From: Rhexocercosporidium sp. MPI-PUGE-AT-0058
Lineage: Eukaryota > Ascomycota > Leotiomycetes > Helotiales
Assembly: GCA_020746875.1 (NCBI GenBank)
Contig: JAGTJL010000029.1
Coordinates: 124,001 to 188,000, forward strand
Direction: 5' to 3'
Length of the DNA stretch: 64,000 nt
The notes under the pieces were generated by a model. The model was not told the origin of the DNA and searched no databases. It saw only the letters and a program-made list of their open reading frames with translations. Positions 25,910 to 38,612 of this stretch are shown piece after piece (position 1 is the stretch's first letter; every line of letters starts with the position of its first letter). Both the position numbers and the translations under genes were made by a program.

Positions 25910-26818
25910 ATGTCTAAAGCCTTCGCAACACGGCCCTTTACACTGATTGAAACCCCAATCCATCGGGGAGGGAAAGATGGCAGTGTATGTAGAAAGAAAA
26001 TCTCTTACACCACCTGGACAGAACCGGAATGTTAATGCATAGATCTGAGAACATAGCTGGACGAGTTTGACCGCCTCGCCTCTACGATGGCTGTAGTCCA
26101 TAACGCCATTCTTCGAGGCCTCAATTCGGTCTACCTACAGGCTCCCAGTGCGAAGGCACAGTCCAATCGCGCCTCTTTCCTACAATACTGCCACAAGTGG
26201 TACGAGGTAGTGCATGCGCACCACTCACACGAGGAAGCAGAGCTCTTTCCGCAAATCGAGCGTATCTGCGGGGAGGATCGCATCATGAGCGCAAATGTTC
26301 AGCAGCACCAAGCATTCGAGGGGGGTATCCAGATGTACGCCGCGTACGTGGAAGAATGTATCCAGGATCCGGCTAGCTTCCAGCCGGCGAAGCTAACAAG
26401 CATCATCGACGGCTTTGGCAAAGAGCTATCGACTCATCTGGCCGACGAGGTCGAGAACTTGCGCGGACTTCGAAAGTTTGGGGAAGCAAAAGGTGTGGAA
26501 ATTCACAAGGCTATCAATGATGGAGGGGCAGATCAGCTGGTGAGGTTAACTTCCCGACCAGAGATACCCGAACCGTTCTTGAGTGTGCCCTATTAACGTG
26601 GTCGAATTCAGAAAAATGCAGGGCTGTTCGGTGCAGTCCCTTTTGTCCTCGCCGCACATGACCTTGAGTTCGAGGACGGCATGTGGGCTCATTTCCCCCC
26701 CGCTCCATCAGCGCTTCTCTGGCTCATCCGAAATGTCATTTGGCATGTTCATCGTGACTGGTGGAAGTTCGCACCATGCGACAGCTCTGGCAGGATGAGA
26801 GAGCTGGAAACAGTTTGA
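25910..26818 (+). CDS. Hemerythrin-like (HHE) domain protein, three exons
   Basis: Exons 25910-25984, 26057-26539 and 26612-26818 give about 254 residues. The 72-bp introns have donors GTATGT and GTGAGG and acceptors ACATAG and TTCAG; all junctions fall between codons. The N-terminus reads MSKAFATRPFTLIETP, as in fungal HHE proteins. The HHE core has histidines placed as di-iron ligands: MAVVHN, HHSHEEAELFP, QQHQAFEGG and LSTHLADE. The third exon adds GLFGAVPFVLAAHDLEFEDG and a C-terminal DWWKFAPCD block, which I know as the usual ending of this family. Without the second intron the protein would stop early with an unrelated tail, so the three-exon model is preferred. Likely a soluble protein binding iron or oxygen-related ligands; the physiological role in fungi is not established. 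Confidence 0.85.
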
Positions 26819-27712
26819 GATTGCGTTAGGGAGGCATCATGAGGGTAACTGGATTCCTCGTGACGAACTACGGAAAGCAACGGAAGAGCAGTGTTACATT
26901 GGTGATGTTATGTTTTGAGGTTGACAGGAGAATGAATGTTGGAACAGAGCCCTTTCAATCACAAATAATAGATGTGGCGAAGGGGCGCTAAGGATAATAT
27001 TAATAATCACGGAGGACAAACACAGTAGTCTTTCGCAGCAAGTCAAGGGGATGAGACTGTCATGCATTTGGTATAGGCCGGGACAAAAGGACATAATTTG
27101 TACAAGGAGAATTATGCAGTCATAAATTTTCAGTTTTGTAGGATACCTGCACTTCCGTATCTCTTGTGCCTGGAATTTTGGCGTGATCCCGTCCTAGCTG
27201 TACGCTCTCGTCTTTCCACCTCATCTCCCAGTCCTCTATTAGCGCCATGCATGAACCCTTTTAGCGTCGCAGGCCCGTCAATGCATGTAAATGGGCAGTC
27301 AGCATATGTGACAGCGCCATTTGACCACTTAATTCGCTATGCATGAAAACCTTGGGGGTGTGTGACTAACATCATCTTTTCCAGATCGCATCTGCCACGG
27401 AACCCCCCCCCCCCCCCCCCCCCCCCAAGACATTGTAAATCACTGAAAATAGGAAGTTGAACACTTGGAGGAACTATCCTCAAGTACACTTGCTACCAAC
27501 AAACCCGCGAGACCACGTCGAATTGTAGAACTAAAGGCTAGAACAAAAACCGTTCAAGCGAACGTAGGGGCTGTCACGAGACCATGGCAGAGCTGGAGGA
27601 ATCGAACCCATGTAAATAGTACTAGTGCCCTTTAGGCTTAGCTGGGCGGAATAGACCTTCATCGTCATCATCGTAAATCGACATCAGTTTCACCGTCTCG
27701 CACACTATCAAG
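26819..27712. other. Intergenic stretch with a 24-C homopolymer
   Basis: No gene recognised. The stretch contains an uninterrupted run of 24 C at 27403-27426. The last 200 bases are the upstream region of the Clr5-domain gene. A minus-strand GGTTCGATTCC-like T-loop motif near 27600 lacks a pairing acceptor stem and is not called a tRNA. Confidence 0.5.
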
Positions 27713-29167
27713 ATGTCGCTTCCCCCACCAGTACTAAGACAACATAGCGACAAGCAATGGGAGGCGAAAAGGCCAATCATTGAGCATCTCTACCTGCAAA
27801 GGCTGCTTCCGCTTTCCGCCGTCATGCGGATCTTAGAAACCAATCACCATTTTAAAGCCAGGTACGAATTAAATGCTTTTGTCAACGTTTAGGGGACACA
27901 CCCGCACCCATTTTGCAATAACTAATAGGCCACATTCAGCATTGCAATGTATAAGCGGAAGCTCCGCACGTGGGGTGTCCGTAAAAATAGCCCTCCCGGA
28001 GCGCGACCATCCATGGCCACGACGACTACCAGCGATCAAGCAAGCGGTACGCCACGATACCTGCCCCAAAACGACGTTGACGAATCGCTACATACTCTAC
28101 TCGACCTCATCAACCCGTGGATCGCTCATGCGAACATCGTCTGGGAATCTGTCGCACCCATAAATCACGTGCACTGCCCACCGCGCGCTCTGTATATTTA
28201 TGACGACTTCACCCGTGGCGTCGCAGCAGCAGCAGCAGCGTTTGAGTCTGCGGAGGTAGAGCGTGGGGGCGAAATGCTGCGGCAAGCCTTCATTGATCTG
28301 GAGCATATCATGGCGCCGAAGGCACGATCCGTATTCACCTTGCACAGTTTGTTTTTCGCATTGGCAATATTGAACCAGGCGAAACTCTACAAAGCGTCCA
28401 GGCTCCTTGTTGCACATGCCACAAGCTTGGTGATCCTTCGTGCGCAGTTGACTTCTGAAAAAAGAGACGGCGTGCACTGCCAGGTAGAGTTGTGTCCAAG
28501 CCAAACCCCGAAGGATTTTGCCATAAGTGGGCATTCGAATCATCCGTTTCCTCAAATGCTGAAGCGCTTGCAACTTCTGGCTGCGCGACTCGAGGGCGAT
28601 GACACGACGATGACGAAAATGTTCTTTCTGGCGTGGTCTGTATATCACCGGGCTACCAGCGCAGCGAGTGTTAGAACAATATACCCACATGTTTCACGGA
28701 AGGAATACTGGAATAGTATCGTGTGGGCCAACAGAGACCTAAATCCCAGCTACAGCCCGACAACCAAGTGGATAGATACAATGAAGCCAGTATTGTATTA
28801 TCTGGACAGGCTACGAGGCTATGCAGAGAGCAAGATGGGTGTCAACGATGATTTCAGTCTTTTGGCTCTTGGTGAGTTAGTCTCAGTATATGGATTTGGT
28901 AGACACGAAAAATTCGAAGAGACGGCGATAGAACTTCTAGAGAGGATGAACAAGAAGATTGGCAAGCCGAGTAGAGAGAATGCGGTTGTATTAGAGCAGT
29001 GGTCTCTTGTTGACCTGGAACTGGCCGCTTACTACAAAGGCAAGCGTGACTTAGAGGGACTCGTCAAGCATTTCTCTCGTATAGTTCCCGATACGGCGGG
29101 CACGAAATGGGAGGTTATGTTAAAGGATGAGTTCCAAGGATGGATACGACAAACCCAGTACAACTAA
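27713..29167 (+). CDS. Clr5-domain protein (two exons)
   Basis: Exons 27713-27861 and 27940-29167; the 78-bp intron has donor GTACGA, a CTAAT branch motif near 27920 and acceptor TTCAG. The product is about 458 residues. Splicing fuses KQWEAKRPIIEHLYLQ, the LPLSAVMRILE helix and FKASIAMYKRKLRTWGVRKN into one Clr5 domain (about residues 15-66), the DNA-binding-like module named after the fission yeast silencing factor Clr5. The open frame of exon 2 alone starts inside this domain, so the upstream exon is needed. An Ala run coded by GCA repeats sits near 28226-28246. The remainder is helical, with TPR-like spacing in places but no clear motif. Probably nuclear. In filamentous fungi this domain usually heads proteins of unknown target. 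Confidence 0.85.
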
Positions 29168-30433
29168 GAATGGCTGTCCGAAAAGTACGCAGAGTAATGC
29201 CGGAAGCTCATACAAAATTCTCCCACTTTTAGCCGATCTTCCATCCACCACCAGATCTCCAACTATTTACGTTTCATCAAGCCAAAGTCCAGTGCGAGCA
29301 ATCAACATATTTAAGAACTGGTCCTTCAATCAGCGGTATGATATCAGAAACGAACAGCACCAAAGGAAGCTTTGCTGAGCCAGTCAGCAAAGCCCGCAAG
29401 GCAAAGGCTTCTCTGCTATGGCTCTGCTTATGTCTCTCCCATTCATATCGTGAAAGAGCTCCTGGACTTCGATCCAGCAGCCCTTTTCACGGTCCCCTGG
29501 CTCAAGTTCCTCCTCTTCTTTATCGCCTCTTTCCTTGTTGCCTTCGTCTTTGATGAACCGCTGAGCGCGACCACGGTCAATATTGTCTCTTTATCATTCG
29601 GCGTAAAGTTCACAAATTCAATTGTCCTTGTCGGTTGCTTCGGCTTCGGTGACTTTCTCTTATAGGCTTTATAAGGTTCGTAGCATTGCTGTTGTCTCAT
29701 TAAGGCTGCAGTCCCATCGGAATAGAGCGCGGCTCTGGGTTACGACTGAGGGTTGGTGGCTTGAAAGTAGCTTTGCTATTGCATAGGTGATAAGTACATG
29801 ACGAAGGATTGCTGCGCTGCAGGCAGTTTTTGGATCAAAAGTTCTGATGTGTTCATGGCTGTAGAGACGAGTGAGAATTTATTGACATCGTTAAAAAGCC
29901 TATTTGGAAGGTACCTTGGAACAGAATTCGTCGTCTGTGGTCGATTTGAGTGGAATGTAGAGGGTTCCCCCAGTGTTGTTTTCGTCGTCGCAGGGTGGTT
30001 CCACCAGTATCAGAAGTCCACCAATTTTGAATTGAGAGGCCCATCGCTTGATAGAGAAGAGTGCTTGTTGTTGACTCTTACATGCTTCTAATATTAGTAC
30101 TCAATAGTATACTAGAAATTATAGTCATTTGAGCTGCATAGTCTTCTATTATAGAAGATCAAATTGGTAAGCCGCATTTTAAATGTCGCGTGAACCGGTG
30201 ATTTAAAGAGAGATATCATGTCGTCTTAGCTCCTATTTCCTAAATTTAACGATAATATAAAGGCAAGATCGAGGTGCAGAATGTTACAATTGACCTGTAC
30301 TGTGCACGAAGAGATATATTTATTTGCATATTTAGTATTTTACTAGGCAGAAACCTTGGCGTAGGGAGAGTACCTAATTTAAATAATGAGGCTAACACTA
30401 CTCGCCCTAGAGGCTCATCTAGGTCATGCTGTA
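29168..30433. other. Intergenic region with a weak minus-strand coding candidate
   Basis: A minus-strand frame at 29700-29443 reads as a basic polypeptide with TIEFVNFTPNDKETILTV near its middle followed by Lys/Arg-rich text. This resembles the N-terminal tract of some uncharacterised fungal regulators, but I found no continuing exon. An overlapping plus frame (29372-29665) is hydrophobic and is likely its shadow. From about 30240 the composition falls to AT-rich. No gene is called. Confidence 0.35.
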
Positions 30434-30790
30434 AGTCCCCACCCCACTATTCCGATTACCCTTTCATTCCGTTCACCTCGCTTAGCACACCGTTTTTTTA
30501 CTTACTTGCTTTTAATAATTAATAACTTACTTATTCTCTTAGCGATTTTCTTTATTTTTAAAATCTAGATTAAGATAATTATAAAGCCGAAATACACTAA
30601 AGACAACGTGGTTTTAGCTTTAAAAGCGGTTTAAAATAAAAAGTCTTTATAATATATTATAAAAGAGTAAGGTATTTTATAATTTACTTTTTAAAGTCGA
30701 TTTTATAATATAAATGCTTATTAATAAGTTAATAATTACTTGCAAAAGTTATTTACGATATTAGAAAAGTGTCTTACGTATTAGTATTAG
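30434..30790 (+). mobile_element. 5'-end fragment of a Fot1/pogo-like element
   Basis: Begins AGTCCCCACCCCACTATTCC just after a TA dinucleotide. For about 350 bases it parallels the reverse complement of the right end of the 61369-63191 element, including the early transposase region. Similarity stops near 30790, about 300 bases before the Gypsy insertion at 31098. Confidence 0.75.
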
Positions 30791-31092
30791 ATAAAGTTTA
30801 CGGTAAGTAAAGCTTCGTAGAATTCAAGGAAAATATATTTAAAGAATTAATCTCTGGCCTTCGGAGAAGTTTAAAAGAAGCGTATATATAAAAGAAGTTA
30901 CTCGTAAGAGAAAACAAAACGCCGGTGAAATTAGAAATACAAATATAACTAATTTTACTTATATTATAAAAGCCTCGGCCTTCTTATACTGCGAGTTTAA
31001 TCTTATAAAGATTATGATAATAAGTATATATATAATAAAATTAAAAATTAAATACTGAACTAATAATATTATATTAACTTAGATTTTTTGAA

Positions 31093-31097
31093 GTCTT
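31093..31097. repeat. Target-site duplication GTCTT (left)
   Basis: Exact copy of 37735-37739, immediately outside the Gypsy LTR termini. Confidence 0.9.
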
Positions 31098-31528
31098 TAT
31101 TACGAACATACCCAGGAGGGGTATTACGTACGTCTGAGCGCTGAGGCTCGGTAGCCTTGCTAAGCTAAGGAAAGCCAGGACTAAGAAAAAGGATTACGGG
31201 GCTATAAGTCACGTAATAAGAGTTTAAATTATAATAAATAATAAGTTATATAATAAATCCCTAAATCCGTGAATCTCTTAATATTAAAAAGGATTTAAGG
31301 ATTTAAGGATTTAATATCTTAAGGGATTTAAGGGATTTATAAAAAACAAAGGTTTTATATAAGACTAATACGTTTATTATTAAATAAAAGCTTTATACTT
31401 AATTAAAAATAATATCTTAATTATATTAGTTATTATTTATTTTATTATATGTAATACACCTACTTTTCGATTATTAAAATTAATATAATCCACCGTATTT
31501 ACACTAAGTAAATACACGGACCGTAACA
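31098..31528 (+). repeat. 5' LTR of the Gypsy element
   Basis: 431 bp, TATTACG...CGTAACA. It contains a three-fold GGATTTAA-type short tandem near 31295-31340. Confidence 0.9.
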
Positions 31529-34500
31529 CTTTAAGCACCTTCTCGTCAAAAGTACCGACTCACGTATATTATATTAACCCCCTTAATTAAAGGCCAAATA
31601 CTTAGCTTATAAAGTAATACTATTAGCACGCCTATATTATTTACACCGGCCCCTAAGGAAAAGGACCGCAAAAAGAACGAAAATAAAGAAATACTTAATA
31701 CTTAAAATTACTTAACGTATAAACTTAAAAAAACTTTAAAGGTTAAGCTTCTCGACACCTTTTAAGAAAACTAAAGGGACTTAAAGACTTTTATCTTTTA
31801 AATAAAACTTTATTAATACTTTAACGATAATAAGTTCTCTATTAATAAAAGCTACGTCTTTTAAACGATATTATACCTTAAAAGCGAAGCCATATAATGG
31901 ATCGAGCCGTTCCTTAAGGACTACTTCGAGAATGAAGACACTTATAAGGTTATATTTATTATATAAATTATATTTAAGACTTAAAGAAGATTTAAAAAGG
32001 AAATTCGGCAAATATTTAACGACATTAATAAAGTTAAAACAATAAAAACCTACTTATATAACTTAAAATAAGTTAATAATATAATAGCTTACGTTATAAA
32101 ATTCCAAAAACACGTTAATAAAACTAATTAAAACTCTTAATCACTTATTAATTATTATCGACGAGGGCTTAAGGATTACATTTAATTAAAACTCATTAAA
32201 GTCAATCCTTAAGTAAGAAATATTTTTACTCTTATTAAATAAACCGTCCGAATTAATAACTGTTTACATAAGTTTAAACGCGAATAATAAACGTACGTAA
32301 GAAGGGGCTAAAGGCAGTCTAGCTACTAATAAAACGAGGGACGCCGACGATAAAGTAACCTTAAGGATAATTAATAGTCGGACCTTATAAAGTGCGACGT
32401 TATTTATAAAAAAGAGAAAGGTAAAATATAATAAGAAGGACTATTAAAAGAGATTATAAACGAACGACGCGAAAAGAAATTATATTATAAATATAGCTTT
32501 TTTAAATATATAATAAGCTTATACCGTAAGAAAGATATTAAGAAAAAACAAATTAACTTTATAAAACAAAAGGCATACGACACTACCGATATATTCCTTT
32601 TACTTTTATTAAAAAAAGTTTAAATTAGCGTTACTTATCGTTATATAATAATAAACGAGCTTAACGTCAATTATATCGACAGTCAAATCGAAGGAGATAG
32701 CGGTAAAAAAGACAGTAAACAGAGTAAGATAAATAATAATTATATTTACTAATATATAATAAGACTTAAGTCTAACGACTAGACTCGATAAAATAAGTAA
32801 TACGTTTAATAACAGGTATTTAAAACCACACGTAAGACATAAAGCCTAAAAGACATAATTAGTGTCGAGAGAAGCGAGGACTCGTAGTACTAAGGCAACG
32901 TTATGTTATTAAGACTAGCGTTTTTAAGACCTTAAGAATATAAAGTTTAGTGAGTCACCCAGCGGGAGGAGCACCTTACTCGCGAGGCTCTTAACATTAG
33001 GCATTAAACGAATATCGACATAAAAGTCACTTATGTCGAATTAGAGGTTGTCTTACGCGGGGGATTATAATAAAGTAAGGAGTATAAAGTAGTCTTTTAA
33101 AGCAACTTACGTATTGCCTAAAAGACGGCGGACGTCGAAAGTAACGTTTTTTAAACGTACGTTTAATTAATTCTAATCGACGAAATATTATTCCGGTAAA
33201 TAATAACGTAAATAAACGTAAGAAACGTATAAGAGGTTATTATAAAGATATTATATAATTAAATATAAGTTAACTCGCGAGACAACTTAAAGACTTATTA
33301 CAAAAAACCCTTTAAACCTTTTATACCCTTAGGCACGTATTAATTATATTATATTTTATATAAAAATTTAAAGAATCGATAATAAAAAAATATATTAACC
33401 GAAAAAGTTTACGTCGAAGGAATAGACTTGCGTACACTCGCAGCTATAAGAGAAGGCAACCACTTAACCCTTAACGTCGATATTTAAGGAGTAAAACTAC
33501 GGGCTATAATAAATTTTAAGACGTAAAAAAACTTTATATTTCCTATTATTACGATTTAGCATTTCTTACTTATTAAAGTCAAGGAGAACGAATACTAATT
33601 AATACTCGCCGACAGGAGACTTACCGCGAACGGCTTAATTAATATATAAATAAAGCTATTATATATAAGAATCGGCGAACACTTTAAATATATTTAATTT
33701 AATATAACTTAAATTAAAAGGCACGATATTATCTTAAAGTTATTATAAATATAACTCCACAATTTAAAAATCGACTAGAAAACGTAAAAGTTAAAATTTA
33801 ATAATTATAAAGGCTATTTTTAAAATAGGAAACCAGCGAAGAGCTCGAAAGGGTTAAGCGCAACCTCTAAGGAAAAGCTAAGGGATAAAGTAACGATCCC
33901 TGACGACATGCCGTTAGAATACCAACGATTTAAGGCATTATTTAAAGAAGAACTAGGCAGCAACGCCTTACTTAAACATTAAGACTATAATTACTGAATC
34001 GAGTTAACTAAAGGCATAAAATTAATATTTTAATTATTACGGAAATATTTAGTTATAGACTTAATAATAATTAAGAAATATATTAATAAAAACCTAATAA
34101 AAGGATTTATTTAAAAGTCTAAATCCCTGTGAAAAAGTAACGTCTTCTTTATATTAAAAAAGGACGGCGGACGAAGGGTATGCATCGACTATTATTAATT
34201 AAACGAGGCCATAAAAAAGGATTATTACGTATTACCTTTAACTAAGGAGTTACGCGACAAGCTCAGCGGCGCTAAAATCTTTACTTAATTAAACCTATAA
34301 AGCGCGTATAACCTCGTAAAAATAACGAAAGAAAAAGAAAAAAAAAACAATATTCCGCACACGTTTCGGTCATTATAAGTACACGGTTATGCCCTTTAGA
34401 TTAACTAACGCGTCTATTATATTTTAACGTTTAATTAATAATATTTTACGGTAGTACTTAAACGTAATATATATATATATTACTTAAATGATATTTTAGT

Positions 34501-37303
34501 TTATTTTAAAGAATAATACGTAAAAAACGTTATAATAATATTAAAAAAGCTAAAGGCTTTCTTAATACTTTTAAAACTTAATAAGTGCTATTTTTATAAA
34601 AAAGAAGTCACTTTCTTAAGTTACGTAATAACTCCTATAAGACTGGCTATAAACCCCTAAAAGGTTAAGGCAATTATTAAATAAATTAAATTTATAAATA
34701 TTAAAGAAATATAATCCTTCTTAAGATTTATTAACTTTTATTAACAATTCGTTCGAAACTACTCGAAGATTGCCGCACTACTTACGGAGTTAATACACAA
34801 AGACAAAAGCTTTAATTAAAGTAATAAGGCGAAAACAACCTTTTAAAACCTTAAGGAAGCCTTTATTAAAAAACTAGTCCTTATGTCCTTTAATTTAAAT
34901 AAAGAGATTATAATAAAGATAGACGCCTCTAACTATATTATTAAGGCCGTATTAAGTTAACCGGGCGAAGACGGCAAATAGTAACTAATTGTATATTATT
35001 CGCAGAAACTCTTATTAATAAAGCTTAATTACGACATTTATAATAAGAAACTATTAAGAGTTATGGACGTAATACGTAAATAAAAGGTTTACCTTAAGGG
35101 ATTACTTCACAAGGTATAAATCTTAACGAATTATAAAAATCTTATATATTTTACAACTATTAAAGAATTAAACCGATAATAAGTTTAATAATATAAAACA
35201 CTTTTTATAATTAAATTTTAATTTTTATATATTAAGAGAACGAAAAACGCTAAGGCCGACGCCCTTAATAAAAAACTAAAATATCTCGTAAATAAAACAT
35301 ACGAGTCGCATACCGTACTTAAAAAGGATAATAACTTATTAATAGTTAATCATAAGTAATTAATAATAATAAGCTAAGTCCCCGAGAAAATCTAAAAAGG
35401 CTACGCTAACGACCCAATAATAATTAAATAAAAAAAACAATTAAGTAAAAGGTTTTCCTTTATTAATATTAAAGCTCTTTTATATTGAGGACGAGTTTAT
35501 ATTCTTATTTAAAACAAAGTAAACCTCGTTAAGGAATAGTATAGGCTACCGGCTTATAGACATTAAAGAATAGCTAAGATATTGTCGAAACTATTTAAAG
35601 AATATTATTTCCTCAAAATAAAAAAAGTAATTAAAGACGTAGTTTTATTTTGCGATATATATATACGTAATAAGGTAAACCACTATACGCTGTATAAGCT
35701 CATAAAGTTATTAACGATACTACTACGCCTATAGAAGTCAATCGCCTTAGACTTCGTAATCGAACTATTACTTTTAAAAGATTTAATTATAAAAATCATT
35801 TATAATTTAATTTACGTAATAATAAATAAAACGATAAAGTACGCGTATATAATACCGGTATTAAATATATAAAATGCGCCGATAATAGCGCAAGTATTCC
35901 TTTAAACGATTTTCGCGAATCACAGAATATTAAATAAAGTCATTTTAAATAAAAATAAGCTCTTTACCTCGAAGTTCTAAAGAATATTAGTATTACTTTA
36001 AAGATAAAGTAAAAAATGTTAATAACATTCCAGCCTTAAACCGATGGCTAAATAAAACAAATTAATTAAATAATAAAGACTTATTTTTAATGTTATATAA
36101 ACTATAAGTAAAACGATTAAGTTTAATTACTCTTAACCGCTTAATTTATATATAATAACGTAAATTAAAAGACTATTAAAATATCGCCGTTCTATATAAA
36201 TTACGGGTATAATCCGACGGCATATAACACACTAATTATAGGTTAAAGGACCGCGCATAAAGCTATATTATAAAAAATAAACTCAAATAATTATATAATA
36301 AACTATTAACGAATATTTTATTTATCGCCTAAAGATTAGTTATTTATTATAATAAAAAGCGTAATATAAGACTAACGTTAAAAGAAAAGAATAAGGTTTA
36401 CTTACTTAAAAAAAATATTACGATTAAACGATTAAATAATAAATTAAATTATAAAAAGCTAAAACTATTTAAAATTATAAAAGTTAAAGGATTAATTAAT
36501 TATTAATTAGCACTTCCGAAAACTATAAACGTCCACCCGGTATTTCATATATCTCCCCTCAAACCAGTATTATTAAGGGCACTACTAGCCTTTATTATAA
36601 AAGTATAACCGATAAACCCGAACGCTAAATATAATATTGAAATTATTTTAAATTATTAATATTTCTGCGGCGTTATTAAGTACTTAATTAAGTAAAAAAG
36701 GTACTTATAATCTAAAAATACTTAAGAACTTAAATTTAATCTTTATTACCTTAAACTCCTCTGGGATTTTTATTTTCGAAATCTAAGGTTATTTAAAAAG
36801 AAGAAGACTTAAGGTCAAGCACATCGACCTCCGCCTTAAAAAAGGACGTAAGGTAAGCGTCAGGCTCGAAGGCAGGAAATCACGGATTAAGAACGTCCGC
36901 AATAGGTTTAAAGGGAGGCGTTAAAAGACGAACGGGGGCTACGGTCTTATTAAATTTAAAGTGATATACCGGCCGGTCGGGCTAGGAAAACGTTATTATA
37001 TACTCTAAAGAATCGCAATTACTACGCTTTAAACGAACGCATTCCGAACATCTCTTCGAGATAGATAAATTTAAGAAATAAATATAAAAGAGGCTGCGGC
37101 AGAACGAATAAGGCTTCGCGCGACGCGCGGCACTCTCGATGCGAAGCGTAAGTAAAATACTTTACTTTTTTTTTTATTTAAGTAACGCCTGATTTCTTTA
37201 TAACTTTAAATATAATAAAAAAAGAAGATAATTGTTAATAATTATTAATATTTCCTAAGTCATACTTAAGCGTAGGGATCACGTTAGGCTAAGAGGGAGA
37301 TAG

Positions 37304-37734
37304 TATTACAAATATACTTAAGAGGGATATTACGTGCGGTTAAGCGCTAAGGCTCGGCAGCCTTATTAAGCTAAGGAAAGCTAAGACTAAGGAAAAGGAT
37401 TACGGGGCTACGGGTCACGTAATAAGAGTTTAAATCACAGTAGATAATAAGTCACGTAATAAATCCTTAAATTCGTAAATTCCTCGACATTAAAAAAGAT
37501 TTAAGGATTTAAGGATTTAATATCTCGGGGGATTTAAGGGATTTATAAAGAATAAAGGTTTTATATAAGACTAACACGTCTGCCATTAAATAAGAGCTTC
37601 GTGCTTAACTGAAAATAGTATTTCAACTATATTAATTATTATTTATTTTATTATGCGTAATACACTTACTTCTCGATTATTAAGATCAATACAACCTACC
37701 GTATCTACACCGAGTAAATACACGGACCGTAACA
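37304..37734 (+). repeat. 3' LTR of the Gypsy element
   Basis: 431 bp, the same length as the 5' LTR. It keeps more G and C at several places (for example GTGCGGTTAAGCG near 37323) and has lost others, so RIP hit the two LTRs independently. Confidence 0.9.
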
Positions 37735-37739
37735 GTCTT

Positions 37740-38612
37740 ATGTTATTTAGACCTACGCGCATGTCCATCCTTAACCCGCCCGCACTTATAACTTATAAAA
37801 ATTATAAGTAATACGACAAATTATACTTTCCGAAGGTTAATTTTATTATAACTATTTAGCCCGTATTCCCCTAATTTTTCCCAAGGTATGTATCCAAAGC
37901 CTTAATTTAAATAAACTTATAAAAATTTGTGATTTAAAAAGGCCCAAGTGCGACAAAACTAACAATCCTTTTTTTTTTTATCAAACTCGGATTGATAGCG
38001 CAAAGGTTATTCCGTATCCGCGCACTGATTCCGAGGCATGCCCTTTCAAGGTATTCTTCATCTTAATACTCCTTGGACTAGTATACAAAGACAACTTCAC
38101 ATTATACTTGGATTCTAGACTTGCGCTCTACTAGGTAAGAGTATAATCCACGTATTCACCTTAAAATATAAGTTAGTAGGCTCCACACGCAATACCTTTT
38201 TATATAATATAAAATGTTACGACGCTAGAGCTACGACTTTCTAGAGAATTCCGTGTTGGTAGCTCACATGCATAAATCTTAGAGAAATACGGCAATTAAA
38301 CACAAGTAGCAAACACTAGTCCTGTGGCTCTTATATTCTCATATTGCACGGTATTTAAAATTATAGTATGAAATAGAGAAATCACAAACGTTTCGACATA
38401 ATATTATGCAAGCTCCAGGAATGTTGTTACGTTTCTTGCAAATCAACTATGTGTTATGCGTGTATAAGTCTTACATCCTGAAAAGGCGCTCTTCCGTGAA
38501 TCTTTTCACAATGCCTCAACATGTGCAGTGGATTCTTTCTGATCTTCGCTGTATTTTTCGGAAAATTGATGAGCGAATTCTGCGATATTCTGTTAGTTAT
38601 AATGGCAAGAGT
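37740..38612. other. Transition from AT-rich DNA to the gene island
   Basis: AT content falls gradually between 37740 and 38400. The open plus frame 38406-39341 is antisense to the transporter exon and is not a gene. The stretch next to 38612 is the transporter's 3' flank. Nothing else recognised. Confidence 0.5.

Larger units (their letters stand above)
31098..37734 (+). mobile_element. Ty3/Gypsy chromovirus LTR retrotransposon, RIP-inactivated
   Basis: 6637 bp with 431-bp LTRs at 31098-31528 and 37304-37734 and an exact GTCTT duplication on both sides. A purine-rich tract (AAGAGGGAGATAG) ends at 37303, directly before the 3' LTR, as a polypurine primer should. Plus-strand remnants run in Gypsy order. 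Gag lies near 31740-32300. A protease tail (RHDIILKLL then HNLKID) lies near 33720-33780. Reverse transcriptase near 34000-34560 has MPFRLTNA and YLNDILVYFK, the Asp of YLDD reading Asn. RNase H starts near 34920 (IDASNYI) and integrase covers about 35550-36400. A chromodomain near 36600-36780 reads IKYLIKQKRYLQSKNTQE. Many TAA and TAG stops remove coding capacity. Confidence 0.92.

Noticed and set aside
27560..27650. tRNA-like GGTTCGATTCC motif on the minus strand
   Set aside because: The T-arm stem pairs poorly and no complementary 5' acceptor strand lies at the right distance.
28097..28690. 197-codon minus-strand open frame
   Set aside because: Antisense to exon 2 of the Clr5-domain gene.
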